From Butyricicoccus sp. OM04-18BH (lineage in GTDB: Bacteria; Bacillota; Clostridia; Oscillospirales; Butyricicoccaceae): a DNA stretch of 64,000 bases. The notes under the pieces are model-generated. The model was not told the origin of the DNA and searched no databases. It saw nothing but the letters and a program-made list of their open reading frames with translations. The translations under genes and the position numbers were made by a program. Numbering within the stretch: the first letter of the stretch is position 1; each line of letters opens with the position of its first letter. Shown here piece after piece: positions 44,145-53,236 of this stretch. Location: NCBI RefSeq assembly GCF_003481705.1, contig NZ_QULN01000003.1:124001-188000 (forward strand), written 5' to 3'.

Positions 44145-45261
44145 GCTTGCATCCATCCGCAAGGACATCAACTCGGTCGACTCCGCTATCCGCGAGCTGT
44201 TCCTGCTGCGCATGTCGCTCGCCCACGAGGTCGCAGAGACCAAGGCGCAGTCAGACGACAAGATCTACAAGCCCGACCGCGAGGCCGAGATCATCGAACA
44301 GCGCTCCGCCGGCATGGAGGAGGAGGTCCGCCTCAAGTACATCGCCCTGCTCCAGAGCATGATCCGCGCGAGCCGCGAGTATCAGTACAGCGAGATCCTG
44401 CGTCTGAACCCAGAAAAGTTCCCGTTCCACCCGTCGAGCGAGATGCTGAAGCCGAAAACCGTGTTCTATCAGGGCGTTCCGGGCGCATATCAGGAGCTTG
44501 CCGCCCGCGCGCTCTTCCCCGAGTGCGAGCCGGTCAACGTCCCGACCTGGGAGGAGGTCTTCCAGTCGGTGCGCGACGGCAAAGCGGATGTCGGCGTCGT
44601 TCCGGTCGAAAATACGACCGCCGGCACGGTCAGCGCGGTCTATGACCTGCTGCTCGACTACGACCTGTCCATCAACCGCTCGTACATCAAAAAAATCTCC
44701 CACTGTCTCGCGGCCGTTCCGGGCGCGACCATGGCGGACATCCGGAGCGTCTGCTCGCATCCCCATGCCCTGCCGCAATGCTCCGCCTTCATTTCCGCGC
44801 ACGGCTTCACCGCCATCGAGGCCGCGAACACGGCTATCGCTGCGCAGAACGTGCGCGACCAGGGCGACGTGAGCCTTGCGGCCATCTGCTCGCGCGAGGC
44901 CGCCGAGCGGTACGGCCTGTCCATCCTCGCCGAGGGCATCAACGACATGAAGCACAACGAGACGCGCTTCATCGCGGTCAGCCGCACGCCCACCTGCCTG
45001 CCCGAGGACAACCGCATCGAGATCGCGTTCCATATTCCGAACGCCGCGGGCACGCTGATAACCGTGCTGGACATCATCGCGCATTACGGCATCGACATGA
45101 CCGAGATCCACTCCCGTCCGCTCAAGGACAGCCCGTGGTGCTACGTGTTCTACGTCGACTTCACCGGCAACATCAGCGACCACGCCGTGCGCAGCCTGCT
45201 CTATCAGCTCCATGAGGAGCTTCCCTATATCAAGGTTCTCGGCAGCTACAAGGTCGACTGA
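44137..45261 (+). CDS. pheA: Bifunctional chorismate mutase / prephenate dehydratase
   Basis: 374 residues, P-protein. An AroQ-type chorismate mutase helix bundle (about 1-90, RKDINSVDSAIRELFLLRM) is fused to prephenate dehydratase (about 105-280, FYQGVPGAYQELAA, and the catalytic NETRFIAVS) and a C-terminal ACT domain (about 288-370, with EIHSRPLKD, the Phe-binding ESRP equivalent). It commits chorismate to phenylalanine, which explains Phe control of the operon and suggests Phe feedback. Confidence 0.95.
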   Translation: MRELASIRKDINSVDSAIRELFLLRMSLAHEVAETKAQSDDKIYKPDREAEIIEQRSAGMEEEVRLKYIALLQSMIRASREYQYSEILRLNPEKFPFHPSSEMLKPKTVFYQGVPGAYQELAARALFPECEPVNVPTWEEVFQSVRDGKADVGVVPVENTTAGTVSAVYDLLLDYDLSINRSYIKKISHCLAAVPGATMADIRSVCSHPHALPQCSAFISAHGFTAIEAANTAIAAQNVRDQGDVSLAAICSREAAERYGLSILAEGINDMKHNETRFIAVSRTPTCLPEDNRIEIAFHIPNAAGTLITVLDIIAHYGIDMTEIHSRPLKDSPWCYVFYVDFTGNISDHAVRSLLYQLHEELPYIKVLGSYKVD

Positions 45262-45320
45262 ACCTGTCTTCCGATATCCGCCGTTTTCACCCGTTATCCG
45301 ACAAGAAGGAGTATACTTCC

Positions 45321-46592
45321 ATGCAAATCAATTCCTGCGCGCCGCTGCGCGGTGAGATCACCGTGCCGGGCGATAAATCCATCTCCCACCGCGCCGTCAT
45401 GCTCGGCGCTCTGGCCAGCGGCACCACCCATATCACCGGCTTTCTGATGGGCGAGGACTGCCTGTCCACCATCGACTGCTTCCGCAAAATGGGCGTTTCC
45501 ATCGATGTTTCCGACAAGGAGGTCGTCGTAGAGGGCGTCGGCCTGCACGGCCTGACCGCGCCGAAGAGCGAGCTGTACACCGGCAATTCCGGCACGACTA
45601 CCCGTCTGCTGAGCGGCATCCTCGCCGGTCAGAGCTTCACCTCGACCATGAACGGCGACGCCTCCATCCAGAAGCGCCCGATGGGCCGCGTGATGAAGCC
45701 GCTGCGCGAGATGGGCGCGTCCATCGAGGGCAGGGACGACAACTTCTGTCCGCTGACCATGCACCCGAGCGAGCTGCACGGCATCGAGTACCGTCTCCCC
45801 GTCGCGTCTGCCCAGCTCAAGAGCGCCATCCTGCTCGCCGGTCTGTATGCCGAGGGTCAGACGACCGTCATCGAGCCGGCACCCTCCCGCGACCATACCG
45901 AGCGCATGTTCCGCGCGCTGGGCGTCGAGATCGAGACGAACGGCAACGTTATCACCCTCGAGCCGCCCGAGGATCTGCACGCAGTCGACATCGCCGTTCC
46001 GGCGGATATCTCCTCTGCGGCGTTCTTCCTCGTCGCCGGCGCTATCGTGCCGGGCAGCGAGCTGACCATCCGGAACGTCGGCGTCAATCCGACGCGCACG
46101 GGCATTCTGGATGTGCTGCGCAGCATGGGCGCGGACATCACCGAGTCGAACTTCCGCGACGACGCGGAGCCGGTCTGCGACCTGACCGTCCGGTACAGCC
46201 GTCTGCACGGCACCGAGATCGGCGGCGCGATCATTCCGCGTCTGATCGACGAGCTGCCGGTCATCGCAGTCGCGGCGGCCTTCGCCGAGGGCGAGACCGT
46301 CATCCGCGACGCGCAGGAGCTCAAGGTCAAGGAGTCCAACCGTATCGCCTCCATGGTCGCAGAGCTCACCAAGGCAGGCGTTGACGTCGAGGAGACCGAC
46401 GACGGCATGATCGTCCGCGGCGGCGCAAAGCCGCACGGCGCAGCCTTCGAGACCTACAAGGACCACCGCATCGCGATGAGCCTTGCGGTTCTGGGACTTG
46501 CCGCCGAGGGCGCGAGCCGCATCGACGAGCCTGAGGTCGTCGCCATCTCCTACCCCGACTTCTTCACCACGCTCGAAAAGCTGGGAGGCTGA
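45321..46592 (+). CDS. aroA: 5-enolpyruvylshikimate-3-phosphate synthase
   Basis: 423 residues. Adds enolpyruvyl to shikimate-3-phosphate. PGDKSISHRAVMLGALASG is the substrate loop, GNSGTTTRLLSGIL the PEP-binding region, and KESNRIASM and DHRIAMS the C-terminal catalytic blocks. The NSGTT form rather than NAGTA places it nearer the class II enzymes. AAGGAG lies 10 bases before the ATG. It ends in TGATG, touching the next gene. Confidence 0.96.
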   Translation: MQINSCAPLRGEITVPGDKSISHRAVMLGALASGTTHITGFLMGEDCLSTIDCFRKMGVSIDVSDKEVVVEGVGLHGLTAPKSELYTGNSGTTTRLLSGILAGQSFTSTMNGDASIQKRPMGRVMKPLREMGASIEGRDDNFCPLTMHPSELHGIEYRLPVASAQLKSAILLAGLYAEGQTTVIEPAPSRDHTERMFRALGVEIETNGNVITLEPPEDLHAVDIAVPADISSAAFFLVAGAIVPGSELTIRNVGVNPTRTGILDVLRSMGADITESNFRDDAEPVCDLTVRYSRLHGTEIGGAIIPRLIDELPVIAVAAAFAEGETVIRDAQELKVKESNRIASMVAELTKAGVDVEETDDGMIVRGGAKPHGAAFETYKDHRIAMSLAVLGLAAEGASRIDEPEVVAISYPDFFTTLEKLGG

Positions 46593-47983
46593 TGAAAATG
46601 CTGCTTTCCATGGAGGAATTCCGGGCATTCCGGCCGAAAAAGCCGACCTATGCGCTGTTCGGCTGGCCACTCGGCCATACGATGAGTCCCGAGCTGCACG
46701 CGCAGCTGTTCGGGGCCTCGGGTCAGGACGCGGCGTACATCGGCGTCGCGGTTCCGCCCGATGATCTTGCCGAAGCGTTCGACCTCGCAAAAGAAAAGCT
46801 CGCCGGCATCAACTGCACCATTCCGCACAAAAAGGCGGTCATCGAGCTGCTCGACGGGGTGGATACCGCCGCGCGCGACCTGCACTCGGTCAACACGGTC
46901 GCTTTCCGCGACGGAAAGGCCATCGGCTACAATACCGACATCCTCGGCTTTTCCGAGTCGCTCGTACGCGACGGTGTAACGCTGCGCGGCAAAAAAGTCT
47001 TGCTGCTCGGCTACGGCGGCGCGGCATCCGTCATGGCGTACCACTGTGCGCGCGAGGGCGCGCACCTCACCATCACCGGCCGCAATCTGGAAAAGGCCGC
47101 CGCGCTCCAGCAGCAGATCGCCGAGACTGTGCCGCACGCGCGCGTCTCCGTATACAGCCGCCGCCACATCCCGCGCGACATCCAGATCGTACTGAATTCC
47201 ACGCCGGTCGGCATGTATCCGAAGGAAAATCTCGCGCCGCTGCACTATCTGCCGCACAGGACCGAGTATGTGTTCGACGCGATCTACAATCCGCCAGTGA
47301 CGGCGACCATGCGTCTGGCCAATCCGCGCAAGACCGCGACGCGCGACGGTCTTTACATGCTGGTCATGCAGGCGGCGCACGCACAGACCATCTGGTCGGG
47401 CGTAACGTTCGAGCCTGCCTCCTGCGAGACCATTCTGCGCCGCACCTACGGCAAAATGGCGGTCAAGCGTCTGCACGAAAAGTACGGGAAGAAAAACCTC
47501 GTGCTCTGCGGCTTCATGGGCAGCGGCAAGACCACCATCGGACGCAAGCTCGCGCGCGTGACCGGACTGGACTTTGTGGACGCCGACCAGTATCTGGAGG
47601 AAAAAGAGGGCATGAAGATCTCGGACATCTTCGCGCAGAAGGGCGAAGCGTACTTCCGAGACCGCGAGACGGCCTATATCCGTGAGCTGTCGCAGCGCGA
47701 CGGCATCGTGCTCTCGCTCGGCGGCGGTGCGGTGCTGCGCCCTGAGAATGTCGCTGCGGTCAAGGAGACCGGACTGCTCATCCATCTGGATACGCCGTTC
47801 TACCGCATTCTCAAGAACCTTTCCTATTCGAACAACCGTCCGCTGCTCAACAGGCCGGACAAGCAGGCGGAAACGCGCCGCCTGTATAACGCACGCAAGG
47901 CGATCTATCATCGCGTGTCCGACACATCGGTGCGCAGTCCGAAGCTGAGCGAAGTGCTCGACAAGGTCGTCAAGAGCGTTTAA
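46592..47983 (+). CDS. aroE-aroK: Fused shikimate dehydrogenase - shikimate kinase
   Basis: 463 residues. N-terminal shikimate dehydrogenase (about 20-285): PLGHTMSPELHAQLF, NCTIPHKKAV with the catalytic Lys, YNTDILGF, GYGGAASVMAYH, NSTPVGMYP and MLVMQAAHAQ. C-terminal shikimate kinase (about 300-463): Walker A GFMGSGKTTIGRK, DADQYLEE, LSLGGGAVLR and lid NNRPLLNRP. One polypeptide thus does two successive steps. The ATG at 46592 overlaps the aroA stop; ATG 46598 is better spaced from GGGAGG and may be the true start. 3-dehydroquinate dehydratase (aroD/aroQ) is not in the operon. Confidence 0.94.
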   Translation: MKMLLSMEEFRAFRPKKPTYALFGWPLGHTMSPELHAQLFGASGQDAAYIGVAVPPDDLAEAFDLAKEKLAGINCTIPHKKAVIELLDGVDTAARDLHSVNTVAFRDGKAIGYNTDILGFSESLVRDGVTLRGKKVLLLGYGGAASVMAYHCAREGAHLTITGRNLEKAAALQQQIAETVPHARVSVYSRRHIPRDIQIVLNSTPVGMYPKENLAPLHYLPHRTEYVFDAIYNPPVTATMRLANPRKTATRDGLYMLVMQAAHAQTIWSGVTFEPASCETILRRTYGKMAVKRLHEKYGKKNLVLCGFMGSGKTTIGRKLARVTGLDFVDADQYLEEKEGMKISDIFAQKGEAYFRDRETAYIRELSQRDGIVLSLGGGAVLRPENVAAVKETGLLIHLDTPFYRILKNLSYSNNRPLLNRPDKQAETRRLYNARKAIYHRVSDTSVRSPKLSEVLDKVVKSV

Positions 47984-48017
47984 TTGCCCCTTCGGGGCAA
48001 GGCCTCTTCTTTCCTTA
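47984..48017 (+). terminator. Probable terminator of the aro operon
   Basis: TTGCCCC-TTC-GGGGCAA stem immediately after the aroE-aroK stop, followed by a pyrimidine tract (CTCTTCTTTCCTT) that abuts R6. Confidence 0.65.
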
Positions 48018-48681
48018 CCCTCAGCAGAGGGGAAGCGGTTCCGCCGTTCCGGCGGCTTGCCGCCGCAGGCGAGATAGGCCCTCCCGGGCCGGGGGTATTC
48101 GCCATGACATGGCGTGTGCATTGCCGCCGTCTGGCGGCGGAGACGCCGTGTCCACGGCGGGGGCAAAAGGGGACGTAGGACACCTGCGGTTTCCTATGTC
48201 CCCTCTTGACACCCCTTTGACCTTCCGCTGGCCGCTCAGCGAAGCATTCGCGGCTAAACGGGGGAAACGGGGGCTCGGTTCCGTGCGTCGGTTCGCTTTT
48301 GGGACGCTTTCAGACCCTGAAGTCAGCTTGCGTAAACCGCCGCGCATAACAGTGCGCGGCCAGACGGTGTAGGGCGCTTGTTTGGCGCTGCGAAAAGCTC
48401 CGCTTCGATCAAGTGTGTACTCTTGGATTACCGGACGTCCCTGTGGGCCCCTCGCATTTAGACGCGCGACCGAAGGGAGTCGCGTCCAAAGGAAGGTCAG
48501 GGGAGTCAAGAGGGGACAGGAAACCATTCTGGTGTCCTGTCCCCTTTTGCCCCTGTCGGTGGGCACCGACACCCCCGGCCGCCGAAGGCGGCCATTGTGC
48601 ACGCTCACCTCGAGCGTAAAGTCGCCTCCAGCGGCTGCGCCGCTGTATCGGCGAAACCATTCACCCTCTGCTGAGGGTTAA
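48015..48681 (+). repeat. R6: long inverted-repeat element, core +
   Basis: Copy between the aro operon and the SLH protein gene, all on +. The core hairpin is at 48339-48360. The left end is the GTTCCGG type, the right the GTATCGGC type with CCCTCTGCTGAGGG. Left palindrome GGGGACGTAGGA/TCCTATGTCCCC, a variant not seen elsewhere here; right GGGGACAGGA/TCCTGTCCCC. The hairpin flanking the core on the left is also unique (GCTGGCCGCTCAGC and GCATTCGCGGC). Confidence 0.85.
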
Positions 48682-48712
48682 AAAAAACAGGCTTCTGCCT
48701 GCCGTTAAAATT

Positions 48713-48749
48713 ATGAAATATTTGTCCTTCTTCTGGACAAATACTTCAT
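48713..48749 (+). promoter_or_regulatory. Inverted repeat overlapping a -35 box (operator candidate)
   Basis: ATGAAATATTTGTCC, 7 bases, GGACAAATACTTCAT: 15-bp arms with one mismatch. The right arm contains the -35 box of the next promoter, so a protein bound here would block transcription; alternatively it folds as a hairpin. Confidence 0.6.
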
Positions 48750-48762
48750 GAGCGTTTACAAT
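48734..48762 (+). promoter_or_regulatory. Promoter of the SLH phosphodiester glycosidase gene
   Basis: TGGACA (48734-48739), 17-base spacer and TACAAT (48757-48762). Confidence 0.65.
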
Positions 48763-48765
48763 AGG

Positions 48766-48802
48766 TGGCGTACCGGTCTCCGGTATGCCGCTTTTATTTT
48801 TT
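48766..48802 (+). terminator. Hairpin with U-run at the very start of the transcript
   Basis: GTGGCGTACCGG / CCGGTATGCCGC (12 bp with one or two G.U pairs, 3-base loop), then CTTTTATTTTTT. The predicted start site falls at its 5' base, so it is either an attenuator or a 5' stabilising hairpin. It lies 25 bases before the start codon. Confidence 0.55.
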
Positions 48803-48826
48803 CCACGCAGAAACTCGAGGTATGAT

Positions 48827-51826
48827 ATGAGAATGAAACGTAAAACCACCTTCCGGCTTGCCGCTGCGGCGCTCGCCATGACGCAGCTGGTCACCGCTGC
48901 GGCGTCTGCTGCATTCACCAACGGCTTCAGCTGGTCCTATCCGGTCGGCGAAGGACTGACCTACACACGCACCGAGGGTAAAAACACCGCCGGTGTGCAG
49001 CGCGCAAACGTGCTGACATACGAGCCGAACACCGGCGTCTCCCCCGTCATGGTCTACGCCGGCGACACGGTCTACGGCAGCAAGGCCACCATCACAAACG
49101 CCGTCAAATACCTGCAAAACCAGGGCAAGACCGTTATCGGCGGCACGAACGCCGACTTTTTCGTCATGTCGAGCGGCGTCCCCATCGGTCTGGTCATCGA
49201 CAAGGGAACGCTCGTCTCCTCCGATGCATGGCAGTACGCCGTCGGCTTCAAGAAGGACGGCACCGCCGTCATCGGCCGCCCGACAATGGGCATCCGCATC
49301 ACGGGCGCAAGCGGCTCCTGCTCGGTCTCTTACTTCAACAAAACGCGCACGACCGCCGGTGCGTACCTGCTCGACCGCAACTACGACGAAGCGACCCATT
49401 TCGCCGCCAAGGGCAGCTATATCGTGCTCGAGCGCGAGGACTCCACCCAGGTCAAGGCCGGCGGCTCGGTTCGGCTCAAGGTCGTGAGCAAGGGAACCGG
49501 CTCGTCCTCCTTCGCCATCGGTGAGAACCAGATGGTACTCACCAAATCCGACGGCGCGAACGTCCCCTCGTGGGTCGATTTCCCGGTCGGCGAGGAGGTC
49601 ACGCTCTCCATCACCGCCGCAGACCCGGCATGGGGCGAGGTCGAATATGCCGTTGGCGGCAAGCTGCTCATCGACGACGGCACGGTCACGACCTCCGGCA
49701 TCGATGCCGCGTCTTCGCGCCGCGCGCGCAGCGCCATCGGCGTCAAGAGCGACGGCACGGTCGTCCTGTACGAGATCGATGGCAACCAGTCCTCGGTCAG
49801 CACCGGCCTGACTGCGGCGGAACTCGGCGAGGAACTCAAGGAGCTTGGCTGTGTGCGCGCACTCTGTCTCGACGGCGGCGGCTCCTCCGCCATGGCGCTG
49901 CGCCAGCCCGGCGCGAGCGAGACCTCGCTCATCTCGAGTCCCTCGGACGGCTCGCAGCGCGCCTGCGCCAACTACATCTTCTTTACCGCGAACACCCCCT
50001 CGGACGGCGTGACTGCCCATGCCGTACTCACCCCGAGCTACCGCTACATTCTCCCCGGCGCGTCCACCTGGTTCTCGATCAAGGGCGCGGACGCTTCCTA
50101 CGGCCCGGCAGAAGCCCCGTCCGATCTCGTCCTTGAGGTCTCGAACGACATGGGCACGGTAGAGGGACAGACCTTCACTGCCGGTCAGAAGAGCGGCAGC
50201 GCGACCGTCACCGCCTCGAACGGCTCGGTTTCCGGCTCGATGAACGTCTGCGTCACGGGTGACGTGCACTCCATCGCGCTCCAGTCCGGCGGCAAGTCAG
50301 TCTCCTCTGTCAGCGTCAAGCCGGGCCAGTCGATCGATCTCGATGCGCTCGGCTACCACCTCGGTCAGAAAATGGCCTCGACCGACACCGCCTTTACCTG
50401 GACGGTAACGAACGGCATCGGCTCGGTCGATGAAAAGGGCGTGTTCACCGCGGGCAGCTCGATGGCGAACGGCACGCTCACCTGCTCCTATGGAAACACG
50501 CGCGCGTCCATTCCGGTGAACGTCGGCATGGGTGATCCGCAGGATGCCTCGTTCGTCTCGACGTTCGAGGACGGTCTCGGCGGCTTCACCGCCTCGGAAG
50601 GCGTTTCGCTCTCGCGCGTCACCGACTATACCTCGGTCGCACGCGGAACCGGCTCGCTCAAGGCGCTGTGGGACGGTGAAAGCACGGACGGCTTCACTCT
50701 GTCCGCTTCCCCGGCGGATGTCGCGGACATGAAATATCTGACCCTGTGGGCGCGTTCGGAGAACACCCACGGCACGCTGACGGCGGTCTTTACCGACGCC
50801 GAAGGCAATGAGCTGACCGCTCCCCTGTCCGCCGCGACGGTGAACAGCTGGAAGCAGCTGACCGCCCCGGTTCCCGAGGGCGCAGTCCAGTTCACCGGTC
50901 TGCATTTCGAGAAAAGCAGCTCCGGTCTGTCTCATTCCGCGCTCCTGCTCGACCAGATCGTGCTCACCGCGCATCATGCGGCCACGAACAGCGACTGTCC
51001 CTCCGTGCATCTGAACAGCACGGCCGTGACCGTGGATGCAGGCGCGAAGGCCACGATTTCGGGCACCGCGACCATGGAAAACACTAAATATCCCGTTCGC
51101 GCGACGAATATCACGGCCAAGGTCGACGGAAAAACGCAGAGCGGCGCCGCAGCCATGAACGGCTCCGGCCTGACCGTTACGACCGGCGCACTCGCCGCCG
51201 GTACACATACCGTGACCATCGACGTATCAGACGATGCCGGCAACCGCACGCGCGTCTGCGCGACCGTCACGGCCGGAAGCGCGGCGAACGCCTTCGCGGA
51301 CACTGCCTCCCACTGGGCGCGCGGCTACGCCTCGCTGCTGAACACGCGCGGCATCATGAAGGGCGAAGGCAAGGGCGGCAGCATGTACTTTTACCCCGAC
51401 CGCAATCTGACGCGCAAGGAATTCGCGGTCACGATGGCACGCACTCTGGGACTGGACACCTCGTCTGCCGACGTTTCCGCCTTTGCGGACAGCGACAGCA
51501 TCCCGTCCTGGGCGGCCGGTGCGGTAAACGCGGTCGCAAAGGCCGGCTTCATGACCGGCGAGTCGCGCGGCGGCGTGATGTATTTCAATCCTGACGCAGA
51601 TATTACCCGCGCAGAGGTCATGACGGTGATCGGCCGCCTGCTGCCGCGCGGCTATGCGGCCGCAAGCCTCAACTACAAGGATGCTTCCGCAATTCCGTCC
51701 TGGGCGGCGGAGCATGTTAAGACCTGCGTTTCCGCCGGTATCATCGGCGGCTACACGGATGGAACGCTCCTGCCGCTCGGCAGGATCACGCGCGGCGAGA
51801 TCGCCAAGGTGCTGGCGCTTCTGTAA
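48827..51826 (+). CDS. Secreted phosphodiester glycosidase with SLH cell-wall anchor
   Basis: 999 residues. Signal peptide (MRMKRKTTFRLAAAALAMTQ, cleavage about 30). The NAGPA/DUF2233 phosphodiester glycosidase domain spans about 60-395, with GGTNADFFVM, RSAIGVKSDGTVVLYE and the hallmark LCLDGGGSSAMAL. Several Ig-like/Big-type beta domains (about 400-820) follow, one resembling a carbohydrate-binding module (FEDGLGGFT...TLWARSENT). Three C-terminal SLH repeats (about 823-999: FADTASHWARGY, FADSDSIPSWAAGAV, YKDASAIPSWAAEHV) attach it to secondary cell-wall polymer. It probably trims GlcNAc-1-phospho or similar glycan links at the surface. The start is set by the signal peptide; the in-frame ATG at 48785 adds non-family residues. 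Confidence 0.86.
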   Translation: MRMKRKTTFRLAAAALAMTQLVTAAASAAFTNGFSWSYPVGEGLTYTRTEGKNTAGVQRANVLTYEPNTGVSPVMVYAGDTVYGSKATITNAVKYLQNQGKTVIGGTNADFFVMSSGVPIGLVIDKGTLVSSDAWQYAVGFKKDGTAVIGRPTMGIRITGASGSCSVSYFNKTRTTAGAYLLDRNYDEATHFAAKGSYIVLEREDSTQVKAGGSVRLKVVSKGTGSSSFAIGENQMVLTKSDGANVPSWVDFPVGEEVTLSITAADPAWGEVEYAVGGKLLIDDGTVTTSGIDAASSRRARSAIGVKSDGTVVLYEIDGNQSSVSTGLTAAELGEELKELGCVRALCLDGGGSSAMALRQPGASETSLISSPSDGSQRACANYIFFTANTPSDGVTAHAVLTPSYRYILPGASTWFSIKGADASYGPAEAPSDLVLEVSNDMGTVEGQTFTAGQKSGSATVTASNGSVSGSMNVCVTGDVHSIALQSGGKSVSSVSVKPGQSIDLDALGYHLGQKMASTDTAFTWTVTNGIGSVDEKGVFTAGSSMANGTLTCSYGNTRASIPVNVGMGDPQDASFVSTFEDGLGGFTASEGVSLSRVTDYTSVARGTGSLKALWDGESTDGFTLSASPADVADMKYLTLWARSENTHGTLTAVFTDAEGNELTAPLSAATVNSWKQLTAPVPEGAVQFTGLHFEKSSSGLSHSALLLDQIVLTAHHAATNSDCPSVHLNSTAVTVDAGAKATISGTATMENTKYPVRATNITAKVDGKTQSGAAAMNGSGLTVTTGALAAGTHTVTIDVSDDAGNRTRVCATVTAGSAANAFADTASHWARGYASLLNTRGIMKGEGKGGSMYFYPDRNLTRKEFAVTMARTLGLDTSSADVSAFADSDSIPSWAAGAVNAVAKAGFMTGESRGGVMYFNPDADITRAEVMTVIGRLLPRGYAAASLNYKDASAIPSWAAEHVKTCVSAGIIGGYTDGTLLPLGRITRGEIAKVLALL

Positions 51827-51853
51827 GGCTGTGCCTTCACCGTAGAACGCTTC

Positions 51854-52482
51854 TTGCCGTCAGCGGACGGTTGGGTTTCCGCCGATACAGTGGCTTTACG
51901 CTCGAAGTGAGCGTGGACATTGGCCGCCTTCGGCGGCCCGGGGGTGTCGGTGCCCACCGACAGGGGCAAAAGGGGACAGGACACCAGACATATGGTTTCC
52001 TGTCCCCTCTTGACTCCCCTGACCTTCCTTTGGGCGCGACTCCCTCCGGTCGCGCGTCTAAAAACGAAAGGAGAGCACAGATTTGAACCTGTGCTCTCCT
52101 TTTTCTCGTGCCATGGACGATTACTTTCGTGATTTGCCGCGCATAACAGTGCGCGGCCATTCTGTGCAGGGCGCTGGATTTGCTCTGCGAAAAGCTCTGC
52201 TTCGATCAAGCGTGAGACCTTAGTGCACCAAACGCATCTGGAGGCCCCTCGCATTTAGACGAGTCGCCGCAGGCGAGCTCGGCCAAAGGAGGGTTTGGGG
52301 GAGTCAAGAGGGGGCAAGGGAACCATACGGTGCCCTTGCCCCCTTTTGTCTCCGCCGCCAGACGGCGGCTCTCCCGGCCGCCGAAGGCGGCAATGCCCGG
52401 TCTGCCCATCGGCAGCCATCTCTCGCCTGCGGCGGCAAGCCGCCGGAACGGCGGAACCGCTTCCCCTCGGTTGAGGGTAAAA
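51854..52482 (+). repeat. R7: chimeric long inverted-repeat element, core + and half deleted
   Basis: Copy in the convergent gap between the SLH gene and the response regulator. Arms are intact: left palindrome GGGGACAGGA/TCCTGTCCCC, right GGGGGCAAGGG/CCCTTGCCCCC. The left terminal module is shortened and the right is the GTTCC type. The left half of the core is replaced by a 60-70 base segment with a strong terminator. The 22-nt core hairpin (52136-52157) and the AAAGCT..GCTTCGATC hairpin remain, and the flanking hairpin on the right has been replaced by GAGTCGCCGCAGGCGAGCTC. Confidence 0.8.
52066..52106 (+). terminator. Intrinsic terminator embedded in R7
   Basis: AAAGGAGAGCACAG / CTGTGCTCTCCTTT stem, 8-base loop, TTTTTCTC. 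It can end the SLH gene transcript 240 bases after its stop. Confidence 0.85.
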
Positions 52483-52496
52483 CAAAAATGGCCTCT

Positions 52497-52520
52497 GCTC
52501 CCGGAAGGGAGCATTTTTTT
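52497..52520 (+). terminator. Terminator at the convergent end
   Basis: GCTCCC-GGAA-GGGAGC stem followed by ATTTTTTT on +, next to the stop codon of the response regulator on -. On - the stem could also act, with a weaker U-run. Confidence 0.7.
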
Positions 52521-53236
52521 CATTCTCCGGAGGGATTTTCCGCCATGCGGTAGCCCACACCGACCTCGGTGAACAGATATTCCGGCTCCGCCGGGTTCTT
52601 CTCGATCTTGCGGCGGATATTCGCCATGTTCACGCGCAGAATCTGGTTGTCTCCGCCCGCTCGCGGGCCCCACAGCTCCTTGATGATATAATCATAGGTC
52701 AGCACCTTGCCGGCGAACTTGCCCAGCAGGGCAACAATGCGGAACTCGCTGAGCGTCAGACGAACATTCTCCCCGCGCACGAGCACCTGATGCTTGTTAT
52801 AATCGATGACCATTTCGCCCACGCTGTATGTACCGCGCTGCGCGATCTCGCCGGTCGGCGACGTTGTGCGCGTATGACGGATGGCGGTGCGCACGCGCGC
52901 GAGCAGCTCCGCTGTGCCGAACGGCTTGGTCAGATAATCGTCCGCGCCGAGGTCGAGCGCCTCGACCTTGTCGTTTTCATGCGTGCGCGCGGACACCACG
53001 ACGACCGGCAGGCTCGACCAGCCGCGCAGGCTGCGCAGCACCTCGATGCCGTCCATGTCGGGCAGACCGAGGTCGAGGATAACGAGGTCGGGACAGTGCG
53101 AGGACAGCATGGTCATCGCCTCGGTTCCCGTCTTTGCGAGAATGGTCTCGTAGCCGTTTGTGGTGAGTATGGTCGAGATGAAGTGCGCGATGCTCTTCTC
53201 GTCCTCGACGATCAGGATCTTTTCGCGGATGGTCAT
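52520..53236 (-). CDS. KdpE-like OmpR-family response regulator
   Basis: 238 residues. Receiver domain with LIVEDEKSI, the phospho-Asp in LVILDLGLPDMDGIEVLR, and VVVSART...DYLTKPFG; C-terminal OmpR/PhoB winged helix (LTLSEFRIVALLGKFAGKVL ... LRVNMANIRRKIE). The sequence is of KdpE type. It overlaps the sensor gene by 4 bases and would be its output partner. No kdpFABC genes lie in the window, so the target may be elsewhere or different. Confidence 0.9.
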   Translation of the reverse strand: MTIREKILIVEDEKSIAHFISTILTTNGYETILAKTGTEAMTMLSSHCPDLVILDLGLPDMDGIEVLRSLRGWSSLPVVVVSARTHENDKVEALDLGADDYLTKPFGTAELLARVRTAIRHTRTTSPTGEIAQRGTYSVGEMVIDYNKHQVLVRGENVRLTLSEFRIVALLGKFAGKVLTYDYIIKELWGPRAGGDNQILRVNMANIRRKIEKNPAEPEYLFTEVGVGYRMAENPSGE

